64,000 bases of DNA from an uncultured Lachnospiraceae bacterium (GTDB lineage Bacteria; Bacillota; Clostridia; Lachnospirales; Lachnospiraceae), in NCBI GenBank assembly GCA_934317005.1, contig CAKREB010000011.1, forward strand, positions 50,768-114,767, read 5' to 3'. Made by a program: the position numbers and the translations under genes. Of the stretch, positions 53,064 to 63,023 are shown piece by piece; the stretch's first letter is position 1; each line of letters opens with the position of its first letter. A model generated the notes under the pieces. It was given only the letters and a program-made list of their open reading frames with translations, was not told the origin of the DNA and did no database searches.

Positions 53064-53195
53064 AGGAAATCCTTTCTACAAAAAAGTCGCTATTATATAT
53101 ATTTGTGTCGCTCTTGCTAGTGTTTAAATACTGAAAAATATGGTATCGTGATAGGCAGAAAATGTCAATGACAAAAGAAAGAGGAGGAATGGAGT

Positions 53196-54377
53196 ATGAG
53201 TAGAAAAAATATAGGTTTTAAAAAGGGGATTGCCTGTCTGCTAGTGACTGGATTGGTATTGACAGGAGGCTTTTACCCAAATAAGTGTGAGGGAAAGACA
53301 CCATCGTTAAATTATCGCAAAATCACTTTGACAATAGGACAGACAAAACAGCTAAAGTTAAATGGCAGTAAGAAAAAAGTATCATGGAGCAGTAAAAACG
53401 TAAAGGTTGCATCAGTCAGCAAAGTTGGTCTTGTCAAGGCAAAGAAAAAAGGAACGGTACAGATTGTTGCAAAGGCAGGAAAGAAAAAATATACCTGCAA
53501 AGTGACGGTAAAAGAAAAAACAGTAGCACCGGCACCAAAGCCGACGCAGGCACCAGTGTCTAACTGGGAGACGGATAAAGTGAGTGGAACGCAGGAGGCA
53601 TTTGAAAAATACTTTGATGTAAAAATATCGCAATATATTAAGCTGCAGGATCAGACAACTCTCGGAAGTTTTGATACAATACAATACTATTCGAATGTAG
53701 TAGGGGCTGACAGAGAGGCATATGTGTATCTGCCACCGGAATATGATAAGAACAAAAAATATCCGGTTTTATATATGCTTCATGGGATTGGCTGTGACAA
53801 AGGTCAGTGGCGCTCTATGTCTTTGAATAATATCCTGAGCAATATGATCTGCAATAAAGAAGTGGCACCATTTGTCGCTGTGCTTCCAAGTGTTATCCCG
53901 AAGGATGGACTTTCGAAGGACACATTAAGTCAGGAAAATGTAGAAGCATTTACAATGTTTGAGCAGGAATTTGTGCAGGACTTAGAACCATATATATTGA
54001 AAAACTACAGTGTATCATCTGAACGTAAGGATACAGGTGTGTGCGGACTTTCGATGGGAGGTATGGAAGCATTGCATCTTGGTTTTGCACTAAAGGATCA
54101 TTTTAACTATATTGGCTCTTTTTCGGCGGCACCGACATTGGATCAGAATTTGTTGACACTGGATGGATGGAGCACAACACCGGAATTAGTTTTGCTTTGC
54201 AGTGGTACGGCAGATGGAACAATAGGTCAGAATCCATATAATTATCATGCAGCATTAGCGAAAAATAATGTGGATCATATCTGGTATCAGTATCCAAAGG
54301 GAGGACATGATGAGCGGGTATGGAAGAATGGATTGGTTAACTTCCTAAAAAGAAGTTTTCAAAGGACAGATGTTTAA
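53196..54377 (+). CDS. Secreted esterase with Big-2 domain (CE1/esterase-D type)
   Basis: A 393-residue extracellular protein. Signal peptide about 1-32 (KKGIACLLVTGLVLTGG). A bacterial Ig-like (Big_2) domain spans about 35-105 (ITLTIGQTKQLKLNG, VSWSSKNVKVASVSKVGLVKAKKKGT). A Pro/Ala linker leads to an alpha/beta-hydrolase of the esterase D/feruloyl-esterase type (DREAYVYLPPEYDKNKKYPVLYMLHGIG; nucleophile serine in GLSMGGMEA near residue 287; late HDERVW histidine). It likely removes acetyl or feruloyl groups from xylan-like polymers outside the cell. GAGGAGG precedes the ATG. Confidence 0.9.
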   Translation: MSRKNIGFKKGIACLLVTGLVLTGGFYPNKCEGKTPSLNYRKITLTIGQTKQLKLNGSKKKVSWSSKNVKVASVSKVGLVKAKKKGTVQIVAKAGKKKYTCKVTVKEKTVAPAPKPTQAPVSNWETDKVSGTQEAFEKYFDVKISQYIKLQDQTTLGSFDTIQYYSNVVGADREAYVYLPPEYDKNKKYPVLYMLHGIGCDKGQWRSMSLNNILSNMICNKEVAPFVAVLPSVIPKDGLSKDTLSQENVEAFTMFEQEFVQDLEPYILKNYSVSSERKDTGVCGLSMGGMEALHLGFALKDHFNYIGSFSAAPTLDQNLLTLDGWSTTPELVLLCSGTADGTIGQNPYNYHAALAKNNVDHIWYQYPKGGHDERVWKNGLVNFLKRSFQRTDV

Positions 54378-54632
54378 TTCTGTAGACAGTTATTATGTAA
54401 TGGGTGATATTGTACAGCATGTTGACGAAAGAATGTTGGATGCAGGGTTGTGATGGGATGTGGAGTCGTGTATACTAAAAATGATGCGCTGCTTTGAAAT
54501 CTTAATAAAGCTGTTTCATTTTTTGCAGTTTGATGAAGTTATATAACAGTAACTTCTGGCACTCTTATATTTTCAAATAAGAAAAAGATAAGAACAGTGC
54601 AGCGTAACATTTTTAGTAGAGGTAAAAAAAAG

Positions 54633-56003
54633 ATGAGAGAGCAATCTGTATATAAAAAGACATTGACATTGGCCATTCCGATGATGATTCAGAATGGAAT
54701 TACGAATGCGGTCAGTCTGGTAGATAATTTGATGGTAGGAAGTCTGGGAACAGAGAGTATGACGGCCGTTTCGATTGTTGGACAGCTTATTTTTGTATTC
54801 TTTCTTGCCGTGTTTGGCGGATTGTCCGGACCGGGGATTTATGGTGCCCAATATTTTGGACAGGGAAATAAGTCCGGCTTTCAAAATGTGTTTCGATTAA
54901 AGATCTGGATAACAATATTTATTTTGATATGTGGTCTGCTGGCATTCTGGTTTGGCGGAAGTTCCATGATCAGTTTATATCTGCATGGAACAGAAGGGGG
55001 AATCAGTGCAGAGAGTACGATGCAATATGGGTTGGAATATTTGCATATTATGATGCTTGGATTGATTCCATTTGCTTTTACCCAGATTTATGCCGGGACT
55101 CTTCGTGAGATGGGTGAGAGCTTAAAGCCAATGGTTGCAGGAATTGCTTCCGTGGTGATTGATATTGTATTTAACTATTGTTTGATCTATGGTAATTTTG
55201 GCTTTCCGAGACTTGGAGTAAAAGGTGCTGCCATTGCCACTGTTATGGCGAGGATAGTAGAGATGCTTACTGTTATCTTGTGGACGCATCTAACAATCAG
55301 ACGGTACAGGTTTTTACAGGGTGTTTATCAGACAATCTGTGTCAGGTTTGATGAAATTAAAATTATTTTGGTAAAAGGACTTCCTATTTTTTTGAATGAG
55401 TTTTTGTGGTCTGGTGGCATGGCAGCTTTAACACAGTGCTATTCCATGAAGGGACTTCAGGTTGTGGCAGGACTGAATATATCTAATGCCATCTGCAATC
55501 TGTTAAATGTAGTATTTGTAGCTATGGGAAATGCTGTTGGCATTATTGAGGGACAGTATCTGGGAGCGTCAAAGTTTGATAAAGCAAAAAAGTCCGCACA
55601 TCAGTTGATGTGGTTTACCGGTGGTATGTGTCTGGGGCTTACGGCAATTTTGATTCTATTTTCATCAGGATTTCCGCAGCTATACGATACGTCAAAAGAG
55701 GTGAAGCATTTAGGTCAGTGGTTTATCGTAATTACAGCAGTCTTTTTTCCGTTACAGGGCTTTTTAAATGTATTGTATTTTACTTTACGTTCTGGTGGAA
55801 AGACAGTGATTACATTTCTCTTTGACAGTGTTTTTACCTGGGTGGTATCTGTTTCATTAGCATTTATGCTATGTAGCTTTACTTCATTGCCTATTCTGGC
55901 TATTTATGCGATTGTGCAGAGCGCAGATATGATTAAAGTAATTGTTGGGTATATTCTGGTAAGAAAAGGTGTTTGGATTACTAATTTGGTAGATGGGAGG
56001 TAG
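54633..56003 (+). CDS. MATE-family multidrug/sodium antiporter
   Basis: A 456-residue protein with 12 hydrophobic helices in two related halves. MATE features are TLTLAIPMMIQNGITNAVSLVDNLMVGSLG at the start and GVKGAAIATVMARIVEM in the middle, and the second half repeats LPIFLNEFLWSGGMAAL. It exports cationic compounds using Na+ or H+. ATG 54633 follows AGAGGTAAAAAAAAG. The gene runs 23 bases into the convergent deacetylase gene. The preceding 255-bp gap has nothing I can name. Confidence 0.9.
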   Translation: MREQSVYKKTLTLAIPMMIQNGITNAVSLVDNLMVGSLGTESMTAVSIVGQLIFVFFLAVFGGLSGPGIYGAQYFGQGNKSGFQNVFRLKIWITIFILICGLLAFWFGGSSMISLYLHGTEGGISAESTMQYGLEYLHIMMLGLIPFAFTQIYAGTLREMGESLKPMVAGIASVVIDIVFNYCLIYGNFGFPRLGVKGAAIATVMARIVEMLTVILWTHLTIRRYRFLQGVYQTICVRFDEIKIILVKGLPIFLNEFLWSGGMAALTQCYSMKGLQVVAGLNISNAICNLLNVVFVAMGNAVGIIEGQYLGASKFDKAKKSAHQLMWFTGGMCLGLTAILILFSSGFPQLYDTSKEVKHLGQWFIVITAVFFPLQGFLNVLYFTLRSGGKTVITFLFDSVFTWVVSVSLAFMLCSFTSLPILAIYAIVQSADMIKVIVGYILVRKGVWITNLVDGR

Positions 56004-56871
56004 CGGCATTAATTAGATGCTGTCTGCCTTCTGCATCCATTTCATAATTATCAGGATAGATTAAATCGGACATTGTTACAAGAGTGTATCCTTTCTCTTG
56101 CAGACCATTGATTAAAGCTTCCAGTGCCTGAGCAGTATACTTAGCGCCGTTATGACATAGTATGATTGAGCCATTGCCAAGATGTTTATGATCAAGAACC
56201 GTGTGGATGATGGAGTCAACACCATAGTCTTTCCAATCCAGGCTATCTACATCCCACTGTATTGGATAATACCCACAAGCATTTGCGGTGTCGATCAAGG
56301 TGTCATTGTAATCCCCATAAGGCGGGCGAAATACCTTCATTTCCACACCTGTCAGCTTTTTGACTTTTTCGTGTGGTTTCATCAACTCTTCTTTGCACTG
56401 TTCGGCAGACAGAGTAGACATTTGCTTGTGATTTTCGCTGTGATTTCCTAACTCGTGACCGGCTTTTTGGATGGCTTTGACATCGTCCGGATACTTTTCA
56501 ATCCAGCCTCCGGTCATAAAAAAGGTAACGTGAACCTTCTTTTTCTTCAGGATAGAAAGAATCTTTTTTGTATCTTCATTTCCCCACGCAGCATCAAAGC
56601 TTAGAGCAACTTTTTTCTCTTTTTGATCGACACAGTAGATTGGAAGTTTTTTGTTGGAAATTCGGTTGTTTTCGGTTGTAGTGGTTTCCGTAGCATTTCG
56701 TGCGTAGCCAATCGCAATGCCGGATAATAGGAGAATAGAGAGTACCACAAGTCCACTGCGGATAAATGTGCTGATATTTGATAATTCTTTATCAATATCA
56801 GTTGTATTATCTGAGCTAGACTTTTTTTCTGTGTTTTGTTCAATAGAAAAAAATTTGGAGAAGTGTTTCAT
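55981..56871 (-). CDS. Membrane-anchored polysaccharide deacetylase (NodB/CE4)
   Basis: A 296-residue protein with a cytoplasmic N-terminus of about 40 residues, one membrane helix (SGLVVLSILLLSGIAIGYA) and an external NodB domain (KVALSFDAAWGNEDTKKIL with the metal/base Asp; HELGNHSENHKQMS with the HxxxH metal site; FRPPYGDYN; WDVDSLDW). It resembles PdaB-like enzymes acting on peptidoglycan or surface glycans. ATG 56871 follows AGGAGGCAT; the longer frame to 57030 lacks a site. Confidence 0.88.
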   Translation of the reverse strand: MKHFSKFFSIEQNTEKKSSSDNTTDIDKELSNISTFIRSGLVVLSILLLSGIAIGYARNATETTTTENNRISNKKLPIYCVDQKEKKVALSFDAAWGNEDTKKILSILKKKKVHVTFFMTGGWIEKYPDDVKAIQKAGHELGNHSENHKQMSTLSAEQCKEELMKPHEKVKKLTGVEMKVFRPPYGDYNDTLIDTANACGYYPIQWDVDSLDWKDYGVDSIIHTVLDHKHLGNGSIILCHNGAKYTAQALEALINGLQEKGYTLVTMSDLIYPDNYEMDAEGRQHLINAATSHLPN

Positions 56872-56902
56872 ATGCCTCCTGACTTTGCAGACAATTTTTG
56901 CA

Positions 56903-56978
56903 GCAAAGCATAGAAAAACGGATGCTTTGCCATAAAAATGTGTACGCAAAAGCGCTTTCTGTACAACAGGCAGAAAGC
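56903..56978 (-). other. Two hairpins in the leader of the deacetylase gene
   Basis: GCAAAGCAT/ATGCTTTGC (56903-56911 with 56922-56930) and GCTTTCTG/CAGAAAGC (56954-56961 with 56971-56978) lie upstream of the minus-strand start at 56871. No T run follows either, so they are leader structures rather than terminators. The remaining part of 56979-57180 shows no clear promoter. Confidence 0.4.
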
Positions 56979-57180
56979 AGGTTAGAGTTTGATAATATAT
57001 ATGTAGCAATGTTAGAAAGTATGAGTGCAAAACAGGAGTTACATAAGAGTTAGAATAACTATTGCAATCTGAAAAATGGGATGATAAGATATGTTGTAAT
57101 GGATGGCAGAAAAAATATTATATCCGTGTGCTGTCGGATGTGATATTAGCGAAAAAACGCAGTATAGAAATGAGGGACAA

Positions 57181-58701
57181 ATGAGAGAAGATGTTTTAGA
57201 AAAAGTAACAGTAAAATTTCGAAAGTACAGTAAAAAGGAAGCACGAGTAGAAAAAGCAAATCAGATTGTGTTGTTGAGTTTAACAATCATCAAAGTGTTT
57301 TTGCTGCTTGGCTTTATTGCTCAGATTGCACTTGGGCGAGAGGGAGCAGGTCTGGTTGTTGTTCCGGCAATCATTTTGGCAGTCAGTGTAATCGTTGACT
57401 GGGCGTGTTATATGAAAGATCATGGCATGTCTTTGTTAAAGCAGATTATGATCGGTGGTTTTTTGCTGGTGTATTTGTGGTTGAACGTTATGAGTGGTTC
57501 CGGGTTTGTTGTTTTGTATGTGATCCCGCCACTATTATGCTGTATGTTGTATTACAACAAGCGCTTTAATTTGGGCATTGCTGTTACAGCTGCAGCGATT
57601 ATCGTGATCCGTATGGCAAAGGAAGGAATTCAGACGGGTACGGTTGTACAGGATCATTTCATGATGGATATTATTACCTTGCTCACATTATTCTTCTTTG
57701 CGTGGTCTGCAGGTATTTTGAAGCAGTTTGACCATGATGCCATGCATACAATGCAGGATGAGCAGGCACGACAGGGTCATATGATGAAAGGAATCTTACA
57801 TACGGCAGATGTTACCAGAGAAAAGGTAGATGAAACATCAGAAAAAATGATGGCGTTAAAAGATTCTACGAATTCGGTGAATCAGTCGCTTCATGAGATT
57901 GCAAAGGGGATTTTGAGCACGGCAGAAAGTATTCAGGATCAGTCGGTTATGACAGGTGAGATTCGTGAGGCAGTGCGTGTGGCAGAAGAAAATACAGCTG
58001 AGGTTGTTAAGGCTGCGCAAAATTCGGCAAAGCAGATGGAAGATAATTCTCAGCGAATGGAAATGATGAAAAAGCAGTCAGAAGACATTGAGGCAGTTGG
58101 TATTGATGTTGGAAAGGCAATGGATGAACTAAAGGCAAGAGCAGAAGAGGTTTCCGGTATTACGAAAGTGATTTTTGAAATTTCCGGACAGACAAATCTG
58201 TTAGCTTTAAATGCATCGATAGAGAGTGCGCGTGCCGGAGAAGCCGGACGGGGTTTTGCTGTGGTAGCGGATCAGATTCGTGAACTGTCAGAGCAGACAA
58301 AAAAGTCAACGGAGCAGATTGAAAAGATTGTTGCGCAGTTAAATGACAATGCAGACCTTACGGCAGAGCTTGTTGGCAAATCAATTCATGCAACGACGCA
58401 GCAGAAAGATCTGATAGAGCAAAATGCAGTAAGCTTTGATGAACTAAAGGTGCAGTCAGAAGCATTATCGGATCGTGCAGATAATCTGAATGAAGAGATT
58501 AAGAGATTGTTAAATTCTAATAATCGTATTGTGGAAAGTATTACGCAGCTTTCAGCAGTGAGTGAAGAAGTGACAGCAAGCACGCAGGAAGCAAGTGATA
58601 TGAGTGAGAATGATTTAAGAGAATTGGAAGAAGTAGCAAACCGGATTCTGGAGGTGCAGGAAACGGTAGATCAGTTAAAGGAATATCACGTAGAAGAGTA
58701 A
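57181..58701 (+). CDS. Methyl-accepting chemotaxis-type protein with integral-membrane N-terminus
   Basis: A 506-residue chemoreceptor-like protein. Residues about 25-190 form five to six hydrophobic helices rather than a periplasmic sensor (LTIIKVFLLLGFIAQIAL, VVVPAIILAVSVIVDW and others). No HAMP is obvious. The signalling coiled coil follows with the tip SGQTNLLALNASIESARAGEAGRGFAVVADQIREL near residues 335-370. It may sense within or through the membrane. ATG 57181 follows GAGGGAC; an in-frame ATG at 57103 has a weaker context. Confidence 0.9.
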   Translation: MREDVLEKVTVKFRKYSKKEARVEKANQIVLLSLTIIKVFLLLGFIAQIALGREGAGLVVVPAIILAVSVIVDWACYMKDHGMSLLKQIMIGGFLLVYLWLNVMSGSGFVVLYVIPPLLCCMLYYNKRFNLGIAVTAAAIIVIRMAKEGIQTGTVVQDHFMMDIITLLTLFFFAWSAGILKQFDHDAMHTMQDEQARQGHMMKGILHTADVTREKVDETSEKMMALKDSTNSVNQSLHEIAKGILSTAESIQDQSVMTGEIREAVRVAEENTAEVVKAAQNSAKQMEDNSQRMEMMKKQSEDIEAVGIDVGKAMDELKARAEEVSGITKVIFEISGQTNLLALNASIESARAGEAGRGFAVVADQIRELSEQTKKSTEQIEKIVAQLNDNADLTAELVGKSIHATTQQKDLIEQNAVSFDELKVQSEALSDRADNLNEEIKRLLNSNNRIVESITQLSAVSEEVTASTQEASDMSENDLRELEEVANRILEVQETVDQLKEYHVEE

Positions 58702-58716
58702 AATTGTGGAGTGATC

Positions 58717-58775
58717 AAAAAAGCCATTCCCTTCTTATGTAAGAAAACTTACAGCGAAGGGAGTGGCTTTTTTGC
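58717..58775. terminator. Strong terminator after the second chemoreceptor
   Basis: An 18-bp stem (58717-58734 with 58756-58773) starting AAAAAAGCC and ending GGCTTTTTT. It can work in both directions. Confidence 0.9.
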
Positions 58776-58902
58776 GCTGTGTTTTGCTAATTTTATTGCA
58801 GATGCAAGTTTTATCGCTTTTTCTTGTCATAGACGTCTTTTTTAATACCCTGATTTTTATAGGAGATTCCTGCAAGAGAATGTCATAGCACTGGTGATGG
58901 CT

Positions 58903-58954
58903 TTTTACAGACATTTTACATAGATTACACATTGGGGTGATAGTGCATTTTACA
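58903..58954 (+). promoter_or_regulatory. Candidate Pho box upstream of pstS
   Basis: TTTTACA occurs at 58903, 58914 and 58948, with a related ATTACA at 58924. The 11-bp period of the first two fits the direct TT(A/T)ACA repeats bound by PhoP/PhoB-type regulators. The site lies just upstream of the pstS promoter, consistent with phosphate-starvation induction. Confidence 0.6.
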
Positions 58955-58974
58955 ATGGTGCTTTAAGATAATAC

Positions 58975-59002
58975 TTGTCAAATGACAGAAGGAAAATATA
59001 AA
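58975..59002 (+). promoter_or_regulatory. pstS promoter
   Basis: TTGTCA (58975-58980), 16-bp spacer, TATAAA (58997-59002). Leader of about 105 bases to the pstS ATG. Confidence 0.55.
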
Positions 59003-59112
59003 GCACTGTTTAGAGTGCTTCTATGGTCAGGCAATCACGATAAGAAGAAAACAGAATTATCAACGTCTGGTCATAGGATATGCCGGATGGCATAAGAAGG
59101 AGGAAAATCAAT

Positions 59113-60015
59113 ATGAGATTAAAGAAGTTTGTAGCAGTAGGATTAAGTTTCGTATGTGCAATGAGTTTAGTAGGATGTGGTTCTTCAACAGGATCTTCTG
59201 ACAAGGCTGGTTCTTCAGCAGATAACGCTGATTCTAAGAAGCCAATCACAGTAGTATCCAGAGAAGAAGGTTCAGGTACAAGAGGTGCTTTCATTGAACT
59301 GTTTGGCATTGAGGAAGAGGATGCAGATGGAAATAAAGTAGATAAGACTACAACATCAGCAGCAATCTCAAATAGTACAGAAACAGTTATGACTACTGTT
59401 TCCGGTGATGAATATGCAATCGGCTATACATCATTAGGCGCATTAAATGATTCTGTTAAGGCATTAAAAGTAGATGGCGTAGAAGCTACAGCAGATAATA
59501 TTAAGAACGGAACATATAAGATTCAAAGACCATTTAATATTGCAACAAAGGGAAAAGTAAGTGATGTAGCACAGGATTTCATTAACTATATCATGAGCCC
59601 GGATGGACAGAAAGTAGTAGAAGATAATGGTTACATTGCTATTGACGATCAGAAAGAGTTTACGTCAAATGGTGCAAAGGGTAAGATTGTTGTTGCAGGT
59701 TCATCTTCTGTAACACCGGTTATGGAAAAGTTATCAGAAGCTTATAAAGCAGTAAACAGTGGTGCTGAGATTGAGGTACAGGAAAGTGATTCTACAACAG
59801 GTATGACATCAGCAGCAGAGGGAACTTGTGATATTGGTATGGCTTCCCGTGAATTAAAGGATACAGAAACAGGTGCAGGTTTAACATCTACAGCAATTGC
59901 GTTAGATGGAATTGCCGTAATTGTAAATACTGGAAATTCTTTAGATGATATTAAGGCTGATACAGTTAAGAGCATCTTTACCGGTGAAATCACAGACTGG
60001 AACGATGTAAAATAA
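59113..60015 (+). CDS. pstS: Phosphate ABC transporter substrate-binding lipoprotein
   Basis: A 300-residue phosphate-binding protein. Lipoprotein signal MRLKKFVAVGLSFVCAMSLVGC (Cys about 22), then a Ser-rich linker. Phosphate-loop motifs are VSREEGSGTRGAFIELFG and VVAGSSSVTPVMEKLSEAY, with QESDSTTGMTSAAEGTCDIGMASREL completing the PstS signature; the order of the two lobes is the one usual in Clostridia. ATG 59113 follows AAGGAGGAAAATCA. It is separated from pstC by a terminator, which would make it the most expressed gene of the operon. Confidence 0.92.
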   Translation: MRLKKFVAVGLSFVCAMSLVGCGSSTGSSDKAGSSADNADSKKPITVVSREEGSGTRGAFIELFGIEEEDADGNKVDKTTTSAAISNSTETVMTTVSGDEYAIGYTSLGALNDSVKALKVDGVEATADNIKNGTYKIQRPFNIATKGKVSDVAQDFINYIMSPDGQKVVEDNGYIAIDDQKEFTSNGAKGKIVVAGSSSVTPVMEKLSEAYKAVNSGAEIEVQESDSTTGMTSAAEGTCDIGMASRELKDTETGAGLTSTAIALDGIAVIVNTGNSLDDIKADTVKSIFTGEITDWNDVK

Positions 60016-60051
60016 TACATATAAATCAGGGTGGGTTTGTAAAAAGTTAAA

Positions 60052-60147
60052 TGGTATCCACGGATGAGGGGGGAAGTGTGGATATCATTTTTGAAAAAAA
60101 TGATGATTGAGAATAGAAACTAAACAAGCAGAGCGTTTGCTCTGCTT
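60052..60147 (+). terminator. Attenuating terminator and hairpin between pstS and pstC
   Basis: TGGTATCCAC (60052-60061) pairs with GTGGATATCA (60078-60087), followed by TTTTTG. A second hairpin, AAGCAGAGC/GCTCTGCTT (60126-60147), has no T run. Together they fit partial termination or mRNA stabilisation after pstS. Confidence 0.6.
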
Positions 60148-60211
60148 ATATCAAAGATTAGGTGTTAAAGGATCAAATAAAAAGAAAGCACCGTAGAAAT
60201 GAGGAGTAAAC

Positions 60212-61081
60212 ATGAATAGAAAAAATTGTTTGGAAAAGGTAATGCAGGTTGTATTTTTAATCTGTGCCTGTGTGTCAGTACTTTGCGTTGCCTTGATCTG
60301 TATCTTTCTATTTGCAAATGGTATTCCGGCAATTGGAAAAATCGGCGTTGGAAAATTTCTCTTAGGTGATATTTGGCGTCCGAGTAATCAGTTATTTGGA
60401 ATCTTCCCATTTATCTTAGGAAGTATTTATGTAACGGCTGGTGCGATTATTGTTGGAGTTCCAATCGGAATTTTAACAGCAGTTTTTTTGGCAAAGTTTT
60501 GTCCGAAAAGAATCTATCGTTTTTTAAAGACTGGTGTAGAGTTGATGGCAGGAATCCCTTCTGTTGTTTATGGTTTCTTTGGACTGATGGTGTTAGTACC
60601 GTTTATCCGTGACAACTTTAGAGAGAAGTTTGGAGGCAATGGTTTGTCGATTCTTACAGCAGCAATTTTACTTGGAATTATGATCTTGCCAACAATCGTC
60701 AGTGTATCCGAAGCGGCGATTCGTGCTGTACCGGATAAATATTATTTGGGTGCTTTGGCATTGGGCGCAACACATGAACGCAGCGTATTTTGTACGGTTG
60801 TACCTGCGGCAAAATCCGGTATTATGGCAGGAGTTGTACTTGGCATTGGTCGTGCAATTGGTGAAACGATGGCGGTTATCATGGTAGTCGGCAATCAGCC
60901 GGCGATGCCAAAAGGACTGTTTGAAGGAGCACGAACTCTTACCGCTAATATAGTAATTGAGATGGGATATGCAACAGACCTTCATCGAGAGGCACTGATA
61001 GCAACCGGTGTAGTATTGTTTGTATTTATCTTGATTATCAATGCATTGTTCTCCGTACTGAAAAGAAAGGAGGAAGCGTAA
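60212..61081 (+). CDS. pstC: Phosphate ABC transporter permease PstC
   Basis: A 289-residue permease with six hydrophobic helices. PstC motifs are TAVFLAKFCPKRIYRFLKTGVELMAGIPSVVYGFFGL and the coupling loop RAVPDKYYLGALALGATHERSVFCTVVPAAKSGI. GRAIGETMAVIMVVGN is also diagnostic. It forms half of the membrane channel. ATG follows AATGAGGAGTAAAC. Confidence 0.93.
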   Translation: MNRKNCLEKVMQVVFLICACVSVLCVALICIFLFANGIPAIGKIGVGKFLLGDIWRPSNQLFGIFPFILGSIYVTAGAIIVGVPIGILTAVFLAKFCPKRIYRFLKTGVELMAGIPSVVYGFFGLMVLVPFIRDNFREKFGGNGLSILTAAILLGIMILPTIVSVSEAAIRAVPDKYYLGALALGATHERSVFCTVVPAAKSGIMAGVVLGIGRAIGETMAVIMVVGNQPAMPKGLFEGARTLTANIVIEMGYATDLHREALIATGVVLFVFILIINALFSVLKRKEEA

Positions 61082-61963
61082 ATGGAAAAGGCAATTAATC
61101 AGCAGACAAACAAACAAAAGTTTCAATCGTATTTGAAACATCCGGGTTCTTTGCTCGTAATGCTTTTTACTTCACTGGCAGCAATCATAACAACGATAGT
61201 ATTTATTTATTTGATTGGATACATTTTAATCAACGGTGTCCCGCATTTAACACCAGATTTGTTCCAGTGGAAGTATAACTCAGAAAATGTATCAATGCTT
61301 CCGTCTATTATTAATACATTATTATTGACAGGATTAGCATTGTTGATTGCGGTGCCACTTGGGATTTTTGCCGCAATTTACATGGTGGAATATGCAAAGA
61401 AAGGAAACAAACTGGTAAAGATTGTTCGAATTACGGCAGAAACACTATCGGGGATTCCTTCTATTGTATATGGTCTGTTTGGTATGATCTTTTTTGTTGG
61501 AATCCTAAAGTTTCAGCTGTCGCTTCTGTCAGGTGCCTTAACGGTAGCGATTATGGTGCTTCCAACGGTTATGAGAACAACAGAAGAAGCATTATTGTCT
61601 GTACCATATAGTTTTAGGGAAGGAAGCTTTGGGTTGGGAGCGGGAAAGCTTCGAACGGTTTTTCGAATTGTTTTACCATCAGCAGTTCCAGGGATTCTTT
61701 CCGGTGTGATTTTGGCAACAGGACGTATTGTGGGCGAGACTGCTGCACTGATTTATACAGCAGGTACGATGGCAGCGGTACCAGAAAATATTTTTTCATC
61801 AACAAGAACATTATCTGTTCATATGTATTTGCTTTCCAAAGAAGGTTTAAATACAAATCAGGCATTTGCAACAGCAGTTGTATTAATGATTATGGTTATT
61901 TTGATTAATGCGTTGTCAAATCTGATTGCGAACAAATTAACAGCAAAAGGGATGAAGAAGTAA
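61082..61963 (+). CDS. pstA: Phosphate ABC transporter permease PstA
   Basis: A 293-residue permease with six helices: AIYMVEYAKKGNKLVKIVRITAETLSGIPSIVYGLFGM, the coupling loop LSVPYSFREGSFGLGAGKLRTVFRIVLPSAVPGILSG, and GRIVGETAALIYTAGT. It pairs with PstC. The ATG comes directly after the pstC stop, with AAAGGAGGAAGCG as ribosome site in the pstC end. Confidence 0.93.
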   Translation: MEKAINQQTNKQKFQSYLKHPGSLLVMLFTSLAAIITTIVFIYLIGYILINGVPHLTPDLFQWKYNSENVSMLPSIINTLLLTGLALLIAVPLGIFAAIYMVEYAKKGNKLVKIVRITAETLSGIPSIVYGLFGMIFFVGILKFQLSLLSGALTVAIMVLPTVMRTTEEALLSVPYSFREGSFGLGAGKLRTVFRIVLPSAVPGILSGVILATGRIVGETAALIYTAGTMAAVPENIFSSTRTLSVHMYLLSKEGLNTNQAFATAVVLMIMVILINALSNLIANKLTAKGMKK

Positions 61964-62088
61964 GAAAGCAATCCGTGCATCCGTTGTGGGAAAAATATTT
62001 TTTCCACACAACATCAATCGAATTTTTACTCAAAGCTTTGTACTTGCAAGCTAAGGTTTGCAGGTCGAGAAAGGAATGTGAGATTATT

Positions 62089-62898
62089 ATGGATAATACA
62101 GTAATGATGGAGGATACAATGAATCAGGAACAAACAACATATAATCGACTGGCAAAGTTCCATGTGGACAAATTGAATTTATATTATGGTGATTTTTATG
62201 CATTAAAAAATGTATCAATGGATATTCCCGAAAAGCAGATTACAGCATTTATTGGTCCTTCCGGATGTGGTAAATCTACCTTTTTAAAAACGTTAAACCG
62301 TATGAATGATCTGGTGGAAGGCTGCCGTGTTATGGGTGAAGTAAAGCTTAGTGGGGAAGATATTTATGGTGACATGGACATAAATCATTTGAGAAAGAGA
62401 GTAGGAATGGTATTTCAGAATCCTAATCCATTTCCAATGAGCATTTACGACAATATTGCATACGGACCTAGAACACATGGCATTCGTTCCAAACAGAAGC
62501 TGGATGCCATTGTAGAAAAATCATTAAAGCAGGCTGCTATTTGGGATGAATTAAAGGATCGTTTGAAAAAGTCGGCACTTGGTTTATCCGGTGGACAGCA
62601 GCAGAGATTGTGTATTGCAAGAGCGTTGGCAATTGAGCCGGAAGTTATTTTAATGGATGAGCCTACTTCTGCATTAGACCCGATTTCTACTTCCAGAATA
62701 GAAGATCTGGCAATTGAATTAAAGAAAGATTATACCATAATAATGGTTACTCATAATATGCAGCAGGCAACACGTATTTCAGACAAAACAGCATTTTTCC
62801 TATTGGGGGAAATGGTGGAATATGGGGACACAGAGCAGTTGTTTTCTATGCCGCAAAATAAGAAAACAGAAGATTATATTACAGGACGTTTTGGTTGA
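62089..62898 (+). CDS. pstB: Phosphate ABC transporter ATP-binding protein PstB
   Basis: A 269-residue ABC ATPase: the PstB-type start FHVDKLNLYYGDFYALKNVSMDIPEKQITAFIGPSGCGKSTFLKTLNRMND (Walker A GPSGCGKST), GMVFQNPNPFPMSIYDNIAYGPR, signature LSGGQQQRLCIARA and Walker B ILMDEPTSALDP. It drives phosphate uptake. I prefer ATG 62089 (AAAGGAATG upstream), but ATG 62119, 6 bases after GGAGG, is an alternative. Confidence 0.93.
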   Translation: MDNTVMMEDTMNQEQTTYNRLAKFHVDKLNLYYGDFYALKNVSMDIPEKQITAFIGPSGCGKSTFLKTLNRMNDLVEGCRVMGEVKLSGEDIYGDMDINHLRKRVGMVFQNPNPFPMSIYDNIAYGPRTHGIRSKQKLDAIVEKSLKQAAIWDELKDRLKKSALGLSGGQQQRLCIARALAIEPEVILMDEPTSALDPISTSRIEDLAIELKKDYTIIMVTHNMQQATRISDKTAFFLLGEMVEYGDTEQLFSMPQNKKTEDYITGRFG

Positions 62899-63023
62899 TC
62901 CTGGTACATAATATTGATATTTTGAAGAAAAAAATAGGAATGACCACTTTGTAATTGTGTACACAAAATAGGACAGCGTGACAGTGGATTTATAAAATAA
63001 CATGTACAGAAAAGGGGACAGAC

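Noticed and set aside
58903..58954. Treating the TTTTACA repeats as random AT-rich sequence
   Set aside because: Kept as a Pho box candidate because of the 11-bp spacing and position before pstS, but with moderate confidence since the later repeats are off phase.
60190..60211. Fourth copy of the shared leader motif before pstC
   Set aside because: Only AGAAATGAGGA around the ribosome site matches; the GCGCAC and GTGCGC arms are missing.
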